Source: Sedimenticola sp. (GTDB lineage Bacteria; Pseudomonadota; Gammaproteobacteria; Chromatiales; Chromatiaceae). From it: a DNA stretch of 5,259 nucleotides. Of this stretch, positions 1 to 5,259 are shown piece by piece (the first letter of the stretch is position 1; each line of letters begins with the position of its first letter). The notes below the pieces were generated by a model. That model had not been told where the DNA came from, searched no databases, and worked only from the letters and a program-made list of their open reading frames with translations. A program made the position numbers and the translations under genes. The stretch is taken from the NCBI GenBank assembly GCA_027038775.1, contig JALWGP010000065.1, positions 1 to 5,259 on the forward strand, read 5' to 3'.

Positions 1-396
1 GAGTATCCCTTCTGGCTCAACACGGGGCGCCTCATCGAGCACTGGCACGGTCGCACCAAGACGGGGAAGATCGGCAACAACAACAAGTTCAGCCCCATCC
101 CCTTCATCGAGATCAACCCCGACGCCGCCGCGGAACTGGGCATCCGCCGGGGTGAGTACGTGCGCTTGGTCTCGCGGCGGGGGGATGCCATCGCCATGGC
201 CATGCCCACCCACCGGGTACCGCGCAACATGGTGTTCCTGCCCTTCCATTTCCACGACTGCGCCAACCGGCTCACCCTGGGGTTGCTGGATCCTCATTCG
301 CGCCAGCCGGCCTACAAGCAGTCGGCGGTGCGCATCGAGCGGATCGAGGATCAGCTGGGGGCGGCGCGGCTGAGCAGGGAGATGCGCAAGTTCTGA
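1..396 (+). CDS. C-terminal fragment of a molybdopterin oxidoreductase catalytic subunit (DMSO reductase/CISM superfamily, possibly SoeA-like)
   Basis: The reading frame is open from the first base and stops at TGA 394-396, giving 131 residues; the start and the N-terminal Fe-S/catalytic domains lie outside the window. What is visible matches the C-terminal molybdopterin-dinucleotide-binding domain: NTGR at residues 7-10, the HWHGRTKTG stretch at 14-22 and IEINPDAAAELGI at 36-48. It is followed by the family-typical end N89-RLT...DP98...P103-x-YK106...AVRIE113. This domain holds one pterin-guanine dinucleotide of the Mo/W cofactor. The next gene encodes Fe-S and membrane-anchor modules, so this is the catalytic A subunit of a three-function membrane oxidoreductase. 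Candidates are sulfite dehydrogenase SoeA or another cytoplasmic CISM enzyme; nitrate, formate, polysulfide or thiosulfate enzymes share the same C-terminal motifs. The superfamily is clear, the substrate is not. A Tat signal cannot be checked because the N-terminus is missing. Confidence 0.88.
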   Translation, partial: EYPFWLNTGRLIEHWHGRTKTGKIGNNNKFSPIPFIEINPDAAAELGIRRGEYVRLVSRRGDAIAMAMPTHRVPRNMVFLPFHFHDCANRLTLGLLDPHSRQPAYKQSAVRIERIEDQLGAARLSREMRKF

Positions 397-404
397 ACCA
401 TGGA

Positions 405-503
405 GAGACATCCGTGGCCTGCCTGCGGGGCACCATGGGCATGGAAGCTGGGGTTAAGCCTGGACCTTACTCCTCGGCCCCGCAGGCAGACCACGGATGT
501 TTC
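405..503. repeat. Long imperfect inverted repeat in the spacer between the two oxidoreductase genes
   Basis: Arm 405-431 pairs with arm 477-503 around a 45-base centre. The inner 24 positions (408-431 with 477-500) match at 23 of 24, the exception being C418 opposite A490. The outer three add A-T and G-C pairs and one G-T. The arms contain catccgtgg...cctgcggggc and its complement. The element starts 9 bases after the stop of the catalytic subunit and ends 42 bases before the chosen start of the next gene, filling most of the 148-base spacer. No T-run follows either arm, so it does not look like a standard intrinsic terminator. It could be a strong mRNA hairpin that sets the relative level of the two subunits, or a small palindromic repeat element. 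The pairing is seen directly; the role is inferred. Confidence 0.8.
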
Positions 504-544
504 GGCGTTCGCGCAGAGGAAACCTGAGACAAAAGACCGACAAC

Positions 545-2431
545 ATGTTCAAGAGAAGAGAGAACGAACCCGACTACGCCCTGCTCAATGATCCCGTCAG
601 CAGGGAGCGCAACCGCTATGGCAGGCCCATCGAGACGGTGCCCGAGGGGGATCCGCGGCGGAAGCAGCCCTTCATCATCAACGGTGAGGAACAGCAGCCG
701 CTCAACCCCAACCGCTACAAGCAGCACGGCTTCTATTTCAACGCCGACAACTGCATTGCCTGCCACGCCTGCGAGGCGGCCTGCTCGGAGAAGAACGACG
801 TGCCGCCGCACCTGGCCTTCCGCTCGGTGGGCTTCGTGGAGGGGGGCACCTATCCCGACTACCGGCGCATCAACATCTCCATGGCCTGCAACCACTGCGA
901 CAACCCGGTCTGTCTCAAGGGTTGTCCCACGCGCGCCTACACCAAGTTCGCCGAGTACGGTGCGGTGCTGCAGGATCCCGACATCTGCTTCGGCTGCGGA
1001 TACTGCACCTGGGTCTGCCCCTACAATGCGCCCCAGCTCGACCCGGTGAAGGGGCAGGTGAGCAAGTGCAACATGTGCGTGGACCGCCTGGAGGTGGGCC
1101 TCAAGCCGGCCTGCGTGGCCGCCTGCCTGGGCAAGGCGCTGGACTTCGGGGTGATCGAGAACGTTCCCGAGGGACGGGTGCAGGCGGAGACCGAGATTCC
1201 CGGTTTCCCGCGCACCGACATCACCCATCCCAACATCCGCTTCCAGCAGATGAAGTCCATCCAGCGCGAGATGGTGCGGGTGGACAGCATGCCACTCAAG
1301 TACCACCGCGCCGAGGACGAGAAACGCTACCGGCCCCAGCTCGATCCGAAGGAGGGCTACCGGCGGCAGTGGAACTGGAAGAAGCTGCTGGGCTCCCACG
1401 AGAACGCCCACATCGCCTTCACGCTGAGCGCGCAGACGGTGATGGGCGCCTTCGCCCTGCTGGTGCTGGGGAGCTGGCTGGACGTGGAGCCGGTGATGGC
1501 CTTCCGGCAGTCGGCCGCCTGGCTGCCCACCCTGGGGGGGCTGCTGGCCCTCATGGCCTTCGGCCTGTTCAAACTCAACATGCACCTGGGCAAGCCTCAC
1601 CGCTTCTACCGCGGCTTCTACAACCTGCGGCTGTCGCCGGTGAGTCGCGAGATCGCCGGTGTCTCCCTCTTCTTCGCCGGCTTGGCGGGCTTCGCCTTTT
1701 TCAACCTCTTCGACGGGGGATGGGCGGTGGTCTTGCAGAACCTCTTCGCCGGCCTCGGGCTGGCCGGCATGATCTTCGGCGGATACTACATGTACCGGCT
1801 CTACCGCATCCCCGCGCGCCCCTTCTGGGACCACTGGCACACGGGCGCCAGTTTCCTGGGCACCGGCCTGGCGCTGGGCGGCCTGCTGCTGGCAGTGATC
1901 GGGCTGGGCTCGGGCAGCCTTCCGCTGGAAGGCGCCCGCCTGCTCGCTTCGGTGGCGGCGCTCGGGCTGCTGCTGGAGGGGCTGGGGCTGGTGGCACACG
2001 CCCTGGCCATGCGCGGTGCCGAGAGCGAAGGAGCGGCCTCCTGGTACCTGCAGACGACCACCTACGGCTGGCCCTGGCGGCTGCGCAACGGCCTGCTGCT
2101 GGCCGCCCTGGTGCTGGCGGAGTGGCTCGCCTTCCACGGCGGCAGTCCCTGGCTCTTCGGCCTGCTGGCGGCCATGGCGCTGGTCTCTGCCGTCCTCGGC
2201 CGGGCGCTCTTCTACGTGGTGGTGATTCCCACCACCATGCCCGGCGCCTTCTTCTGGCGCAATCGGGGCTTCGTGGAGCACGCCCGCGAGGTGGGGCTGG
2301 CGGAGATGCCCCAGCTCGGCGTGGCCCATGAGCGCCACCACCCCTTCCGCCTGGACGAGCTGTGGGAGACCGTCCGCACCACCAGCGCAAGGGAGAAGTG
2401 GGATCAGCTGCGGCGCATCTTCACCGGTTGA
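545..2431 (+). CDS. Fused four-cluster [4Fe-4S] subunit and DmsC/YnfH-type membrane anchor (B-C fusion, DmsBC/SoeBC-like)
   Basis: This 628-residue protein would carry electrons between the molybdenum subunit and membrane quinone. Residues 60-200 form a DmsB-like ferredoxin domain with 16 cysteines in four sets: C70/73/76/80, C115/118/123/127, C148/151/154/158 and C175/178/190/194. This predicts four [4Fe-4S] clusters. Residues 255-290 are a basic linker. Residues 293-556 hold eight hydrophobic helices (about 293-311, 325-343, 368-388, 393-414, 434-453, 463-487, 515-532, 536-556) with DmsC hallmarks such as HLGKPHRFYRGF, SPVSREI, YRIPARPFWD and GRALFY. Loops alternate basic and neutral, so both termini lie in the cytoplasm; there is no signal peptide. 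In DmsABC and SoeABC these parts are separate proteins, so the fusion is notable. ATG 545 was chosen because an in-frame ATG at 497 lies inside the inverted-repeat arm and would add 16 low-complexity basic residues. Neither start has a good ribosome binding site. Family is sure; substrate is not. Confidence 0.92.
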   Translation: MFKRRENEPDYALLNDPVSRERNRYGRPIETVPEGDPRRKQPFIINGEEQQPLNPNRYKQHGFYFNADNCIACHACEAACSEKNDVPPHLAFRSVGFVEGGTYPDYRRINISMACNHCDNPVCLKGCPTRAYTKFAEYGAVLQDPDICFGCGYCTWVCPYNAPQLDPVKGQVSKCNMCVDRLEVGLKPACVAACLGKALDFGVIENVPEGRVQAETEIPGFPRTDITHPNIRFQQMKSIQREMVRVDSMPLKYHRAEDEKRYRPQLDPKEGYRRQWNWKKLLGSHENAHIAFTLSAQTVMGAFALLVLGSWLDVEPVMAFRQSAAWLPTLGGLLALMAFGLFKLNMHLGKPHRFYRGFYNLRLSPVSREIAGVSLFFAGLAGFAFFNLFDGGWAVVLQNLFAGLGLAGMIFGGYYMYRLYRIPARPFWDHWHTGASFLGTGLALGGLLLAVIGLGSGSLPLEGARLLASVAALGLLLEGLGLVAHALAMRGAESEGAASWYLQTTTYGWPWRLRNGLLLAALVLAEWLAFHGGSPWLFGLLAAMALVSAVLGRALFYVVVIPTTMPGAFFWRNRGFVEHAREVGLAEMPQLGVAHERHHPFRLDELWETVRTTSAREKWDQLRRIFTG

Positions 2432-4866
2432 GCCCCGGCTTTTCCGGCTCCGCGGGAGGGTGACTGCAGGGGAGCGGGCTCGCCCAGGTAGAAGCCCTGG
2501 GCGAAGTTGACGCCCATCTCCTGCAGCAGCCTGAGTACCGTCGCGTGGCCGACGAACTCGGCGATGGTCTGCTTGCCCATGAGGTGCCCGATCTCGTGGA
2601 TCGACTTGACCATGGCCATGCTCACCGGGTCCATGTCCATGTTGCGCACGAAGCGGCCGTCGATCTTGAGGAAGTCCACCGGCAGGTCCTTGAGATAGCC
2701 GTAGGAGGACATGCCGCTGCCGAAGTCGTCCAGGGCGAAGAGACAGCCTGTCTCGTGTACCAGGGCGATGAAGCGGCGGGCCCGCGACAGGTTGCTGATG
2801 GCCTCCGTCTCGGTGATCTCGAAGCAGAGGCGCCCCTCTTTCAGGTCGGCCTCGTCCAGCTGCTGCAGCAGGAAATCGAGAAACAGGGGATCGGTGAGCG
2901 AGGCCCCGGAGAGGTTGATGCTCAGCATCCCCTCGTAGTCGGCATTCTCGTTCATCCAGTTCAGGGTGGAGCGGACCACCCAGCGGTCGATGGTGGGCAT
3001 CAGGTTGTAGCGTTCCGCGGCAGGCAGGAACTTGTCGGGTGTCACCAGCCGGCCCTCTTCGTCGCGCATGCGCAACAGGATCTCCATGAACCCGGGGCTG
3101 CCGCCGTTGCCGCCCTGCAGCGGAATGATGGGCTGCTGGTAGAGCAGGAAACGCTCCTCGGCGAAGGCGGATTCGATGCGGCCCAGCCAGTTCAGCTCGG
3201 CCTGGCGGTGGGTGAGCGCCTCGTCGCTGTGTGAATAGACGTAGCAGCGGTTGCGGCCCTCCTCCTTGGCGCGGTAGCAGGCGGCGTCCGCCATGCTCAG
3301 CAGCTGGGAAGCCTCCGCCCGGGGATCGTCGATGACGACGAGTCCGATGCTCATGCCCAGGGTGAAGATCTTGTCGTTCCAGTAGAAGCGGAATTCGCTC
3401 ACCGCGCGGAGCAGCTGGGACGCGACCTCCTTGCCCGCCTCGAGGGTGCAGTTTTCCAGCACCAGGCCGAACTCGTCTCCGCCGAGCCTCGCCAGGGTGG
3501 CGGACTCCTCCAGGTTGCTGCGCAGGAGATCGGCCAGCTGCTTGAGCAGCTCGTCGCCGGCACTGTGGCCGCTGGTGTCGTTGACCACCTTGAACCTGTC
3601 CAGGTCCAGGTACATGAGGCAGTGCTCGTGTTCCCCGGCGCTGACCAGGATCCGTTTCAGCACCGCCTCGAAGGTGTGCCGGTTGTAGAGGCCGGTGAGG
3701 TCGTCCTCGGAGGCCTGTTTCTGCAGCTGTTCCTCCAGCTTGCGCCGTTCGGTGATGTCCCGGAGGAAGGCGGTGAAGAGCGGGGAACCGCCCGGCTGAT
3801 CGATGCGGGTGATGGCCAGCTCCACGGGAAACTCGCTGCCGTCGCAGCGCAGTGCGGTGGTTTCGATGCGGGTGCCGAGGATGTTGGATTCCCCCGTCTC
3901 CATCTGGCGCCTGAGGCCCTCGTAGTGCATCTCGCGCATGGGCTCGGGCACCAGGTACTCGGCCATGCGCCTGCCCAGCATCTCTTCGCACTGGTAGCCG
4001 AAGGTCTTTTCCGCGGCGGGGTTGAACTCCACGATGCGGTCCTCGGCATCGATGGTGATGATGCAGTCCAGCGCACTGCCCATGATGGCGCTCTTGCGCG
4101 CCTCGCTGCGCGTGAGTTCGGCCATGGTCTGGGTGCGGATCTGCGCCTGCCGGTGCAGCAGCCAGGCGTTGATGGCCAGGCCGATCATGCCGAAGGCCCA
4201 GAGGATGGCCAGCACGGTGAATTTGCTCCTTACCGCCGCCTGTTCCTGCTGCCGCAGCTGGGCCATGGGCAGGGAGATGGCGATGCCGCCGCCCGGTTTG
4301 CCCACCTCGAACCCTTCTCCGAAGTGGCAGAGGAGGCAGCCGGGCGTGACGAGGAGTGGCTGCATCAGCCGCAGGAACTCTCTGCCATCCTGGTAGACGA
4401 ATTCCATGACCTCCTCGGCGCCGGCATGGATGCGCCGCAAGGCGGACTTCTCCCACTCGTCGGGCTGGTTGTGGGGGGAGCGGGCGGTGAGGCTGGTGAT
4501 CTTGCCGGAGGTGCCGTACAGGTACTGGTAGTCCCGGTCCAGCTGGTTGATGATGGTGACCGGATTGATGAGCGTGAGCTCGATGCCGCTGGGCGTCTGG
4601 ATGTCCCGTTCCGGCACTTTGCTCATGCGTGGATCGGGCTGGAAGTAGTCACCCACCGGTACGTAGATGCGGCCATGGCGGGTGGCCCACTGGCGCAGGG
4701 CCTGGTCCTTGCCGAAACTGGCGCGGGCCTGTGCTGTGGCGAGGCGGGCGGTGTTTTCTTTCTCCTCTTCCACGCCCCACCAGGCGAAGAAGAGGATGAT
4801 GGCGCTCCAGGCCAGTCCAAGAAAGACGAGGTGGCGCAGCGTGTCTGTCCTTTCGCTCTGGTTCAT
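2404..4866 (-). CDS. Membrane c-di-GMP signalling protein: periplasmic DUF3365-like CxxCH domain, PAS, GGDEF and EAL
   Basis: This 820-residue protein probably makes and/or breaks cyclic di-GMP in response to an extracytoplasmic signal. Order: TM helix 12-30; periplasmic region about 35-205 resembling DUF3365 (Tll0287-type) sensors, with CLLCH at 177-181, a c-type haem attachment motif; TM 215-237; PAS about 252-370; GGDEF about 383-545; EAL about 558-800. The cyclase motif GGDEF (462-466) and DLDRFKVVND (421-430) are intact. The inhibitory RxxD I-site is missing (EESA at 453-456). The EAL catalytic set looks complete: E595-IL, N651, E683 in FEITETE, D713-D714-FGSG, K734, E770 and Q790-G. Both activities are therefore possible. 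The start ATG at 4866 was chosen because the TM helix follows at once; a longer in-frame start at 5136 would read through the promoter region and into mobB. GGAG lies only 2 bases before the ATG. The 3' end overlaps the convergent fused-subunit gene by 28 bases. Domain calls are secure; the ligand is unknown. Confidence 0.93.
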   Translation of the reverse strand: MNQSERTDTLRHLVFLGLAWSAIILFFAWWGVEEEKENTARLATAQARASFGKDQALRQWATRHGRIYVPVGDYFQPDPRMSKVPERDIQTPSGIELTLINPVTIINQLDRDYQYLYGTSGKITSLTARSPHNQPDEWEKSALRRIHAGAEEVMEFVYQDGREFLRLMQPLLVTPGCLLCHFGEGFEVGKPGGGIAISLPMAQLRQQEQAAVRSKFTVLAILWAFGMIGLAINAWLLHRQAQIRTQTMAELTRSEARKSAIMGSALDCIITIDAEDRIVEFNPAAEKTFGYQCEEMLGRRMAEYLVPEPMREMHYEGLRRQMETGESNILGTRIETTALRCDGSEFPVELAITRIDQPGGSPLFTAFLRDITERRKLEEQLQKQASEDDLTGLYNRHTFEAVLKRILVSAGEHEHCLMYLDLDRFKVVNDTSGHSAGDELLKQLADLLRSNLEESATLARLGGDEFGLVLENCTLEAGKEVASQLLRAVSEFRFYWNDKIFTLGMSIGLVVIDDPRAEASQLLSMADAACYRAKEEGRNRCYVYSHSDEALTHRQAELNWLGRIESAFAEERFLLYQQPIIPLQGGNGGSPGFMEILLRMRDEEGRLVTPDKFLPAAERYNLMPTIDRWVVRSTLNWMNENADYEGMLSINLSGASLTDPLFLDFLLQQLDEADLKEGRLCFEITETEAISNLSRARRFIALVHETGCLFALDDFGSGMSSYGYLKDLPVDFLKIDGRFVRNMDMDPVSMAMVKSIHEIGHLMGKQTIAEFVGHATVLRLLQEMGVNFAQGFYLGEPAPLQSPSRGAGKAGAQPVKMRRS
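2480..2504. other. GC-rich hairpin just downstream of the fused subunit gene, inside the 3' end of the opposing gene
   Basis: Bases 2480-2488 (tcgcccagg) pair perfectly with 2496-2504 (cctgggcga) around a 7-base loop, 49 bases after the stop of the fused subunit. It also encodes the conserved QGFYLGE motif of the EAL domain on the minus strand, which may explain it fully. No T-run follows on the plus strand. It could slow or protect the 3' end of the plus-strand transcript, but coding constraint is the simpler reading. Confidence 0.25.
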
Positions 4867-4901
4867 GTCTCCATGGAAGGAAGCCGGGAGTGCCGCCTGC
4901 C

Positions 4902-4907
4902 AGTATA
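4902..4907 (-). promoter_or_regulatory. Candidate -10 box for the c-di-GMP signalling gene
   Basis: Read on the minus strand, 4907-4902 is TATACT, a 5 of 6 match to the sigma-70 -10 consensus, in a locally AT-richer stretch. It sits 35 bases before the start codon at 4866, which would leave a 5' leader of roughly 25-30 bases. The -35 side is poor: the best nearby hexamer is TTAAGG (4932-4927) with a long 19-base spacer. The gene may therefore be weakly expressed or need an activator. Confidence 0.35.
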
Positions 4908-4948
4908 TACGGGATCCGTCGAACTTCCTTAAGCAGGATGTGGAATAT

Positions 4949-4977
4949 TTGCTAGGGTTGGCACTTTCCGCTTTATT
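4949..4977 (+). promoter_or_regulatory. Weak candidate sigma-70 promoter for mobB
   Basis: TTGCTA (4949-4954) and TTTATT (4972-4977) are separated by 17 bases and each match 4 of 6 consensus positions. An alternative -10 is TATTCT (4974-4979) with a 19-base spacer. The 129-base gap lies between divergent genes and is less GC-rich than the coding sequence, so a promoter for mobB is expected here, but the exact boxes are uncertain. Confidence 0.2.
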
Positions 4978-4995
4978 CTGTCGATACGGTGACCA

Positions 4996-5259
4996 ATGGA
5001 CGAGATGCAATACCCAATCCCTGTACTGGGATTCGCCGCCTTTTCCGGAAGCGGCAAGACGACGCTGCTGGAAGGGGTGATCCCCCTGCTGTGCCGGGCC
5101 GGTGTGCGGCCGGCGCTGGTGAAGCACTCGCACCACGACTTCGAGATGGACAAGCCGGGCAAGGACAGCGACCGGCTGCGCCGGGCCGGCGCCGGCCAGG
5201 TATTGCTGGCTTCCCCCTGGCGCACTGCCTGGATCCGGGAGGGGGAAGCCAGCAATACC
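4996..5259 (+). CDS. mobB: Molybdopterin-guanine dinucleotide biosynthesis protein MobB (5' part, runs off the window)
   Basis: Eighty-eight residues are visible with no stop. MobB is a cytoplasmic GTP-binding P-loop protein that assists MobA in joining GMP to molybdopterin, giving the MGD cofactor used by DMSO-reductase-type enzymes. The start GFAAFSGSGKTT (residues 12-23) is the MobB Walker A motif. KHSHHDFEMDKPGKDSDRLR (residues 43-62) is the most diagnostic MobB stretch, followed by RAGAGQVLLASP. About half the usual length is present. ATG 4996 has GGTGA 3 bases upstream; ATG 5005, in frame, gives MQYPIPVLGFAAF and is an equally good start. It is divergent from the c-di-GMP gene and lies near a molybdoenzyme that would need its product. 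The last residues (after IREG) are encoded by an exact inverted copy of sequence about 40 bases upstream, so they may not be genuine MobB sequence. Confidence 0.95.
   Translation, partial: MDEMQYPIPVLGFAAFSGSGKTTLLEGVIPLLCRAGVRPALVKHSHHDFEMDKPGKDSDRLRRAGAGQVLLASPWRTAWIREGEASNT
5199..5259. repeat. Perfect 20-bp inverted repeat at the right end of the window
   Basis: Bases 5199-5218 (ggtattgctggcttccccct) are the exact reverse complement of 5240-5259, around a 21-base centre. The second arm is the very end of the window, so the pairing may continue beyond it. It lies inside the mobB frame. A contig that ends on its own fold-back is typical of amplification chimeras or of an assembly graph closing on an inverted repeat; a real hairpin within mobB is the alternative. 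Confidence 0.85.

Noticed and set aside
453..459. GTTAAGC inside the inverted repeat, matching the integron core site GTTRRRY
   Set aside because: It lies once in the central loop, not at the ends of the palindrome with a matching RYYYAAC partner, so it is not an attC site.
400..591. A 63-codon frame starting just after the catalytic subunit stop, and a 30-codon frame starting at 435
   Set aside because: Both run through the inverted repeat and give low-complexity or unrecognisable peptides; the first overlaps the start of the fused subunit out of frame.
2431..2449. Imperfect hairpin with a CTTTT loop right after the fused subunit stop
   Set aside because: The stem has only six pairs with a two-base bulge and the T-run lies in the loop, so it is not a credible intrinsic terminator.
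467..4456. A 1329-codon open frame on the minus strand spanning the fused subunit gene and the c-di-GMP gene
   Set aside because: It is a GC-driven shadow: antisense to the Fe-S/anchor gene and out of frame with the PAS-GGDEF-EAL gene. Its translation is rich in Arg, Gly, Pro, Ala and His and shows no recognisable domain.
3565..4932. A 455-codon plus-strand open frame antisense to the c-di-GMP gene
   Set aside because: It mirrors the codons of a clearly real gene on the other strand, and the translation has no recognisable motif.
4959..4974. A possible sigma-54 promoter (TGGCAC...GC) before mobB
   Set aside because: The GG and GC elements are 10 bases apart instead of the required 12, and the downstream element is not TTGCA/T.
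5184..5197. A 14-bp perfect palindrome ggccggcgccggcc in mobB
   Set aside because: It encodes the conserved RAGAG stretch with GC-rich codons, which explains it, though it lies next to the terminal inverted repeat.
1..5259. CRISPR arrays, tRNA or rRNA genes, insertion sequences, tandem repeats
   Set aside because: I saw no regularly spaced direct repeats, no RNA gene signatures and no transposase on reading both strands.

Overview
The window is GC-rich (clearly above 60% by eye). It carries four genes: a C-terminal fragment of a molybdopterin oxidoreductase, a fused iron-sulfur/DmsC-type membrane subunit, a large haem-binding-type c-di-GMP signalling protein, and the 5' part of mobB. The gene content and protein style suggest a respiratory gammaproteobacterium, possibly a sulfur oxidiser, but no marker here fixes the taxon.

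Layout. (1) Positions 1-396, plus strand: the last 131 residues of a DMSO-reductase-superfamily (CISM) catalytic subunit. (2) Positions 397-544: a 148-base spacer dominated by a long imperfect inverted repeat (405-431 against 477-503). (3) Positions 545-2431, plus: one 628-residue protein joining a four-cluster [4Fe-4S] DmsB-like domain to an eight-helix DmsC/YnfH-like quinone-reactive anchor. These two functions are separate subunits in DmsABC and in the SoeABC sulfite dehydrogenase. (4) Positions 4866-2404, minus: an 820-residue protein with the order TM, periplasmic DUF3365-like domain with a CxxCH site, TM, PAS, GGDEF, EAL. Its 3' end overlaps the preceding gene by 28 bases. (5) Positions 4867-4995: a 129-base divergent intergenic region with candidate promoters. 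(6) Positions 4996-5259, plus: the start of mobB, running off the window. It ends inside a perfect 20-bp inverted repeat.

How it fits together. Genes 1 and 3 would form a membrane-bound molybdoenzyme: a Mo/W-bis-MGD catalytic subunit, an electron-transfer chain of four Fe-S clusters, and a quinone site. The fused subunit has no export signal and its loop charges put both ends in the cytoplasm. This favours a cytoplasm-facing enzyme, as described for SoeABC, over a Tat-exported DmsABC-type enzyme, but the substrate cannot be read from this fragment. MobB takes part in making the guanine dinucleotide form of the same cofactor, so its nearby position is functionally coherent. The c-di-GMP protein probably senses a redox or ligand signal through its periplasmic haem-type domain; a link to the enzyme is suggested only by position. 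The most unusual features are the fused B-C subunit, the inverted repeat in the spacer in front of it, and the fold-back repeat at the right end.
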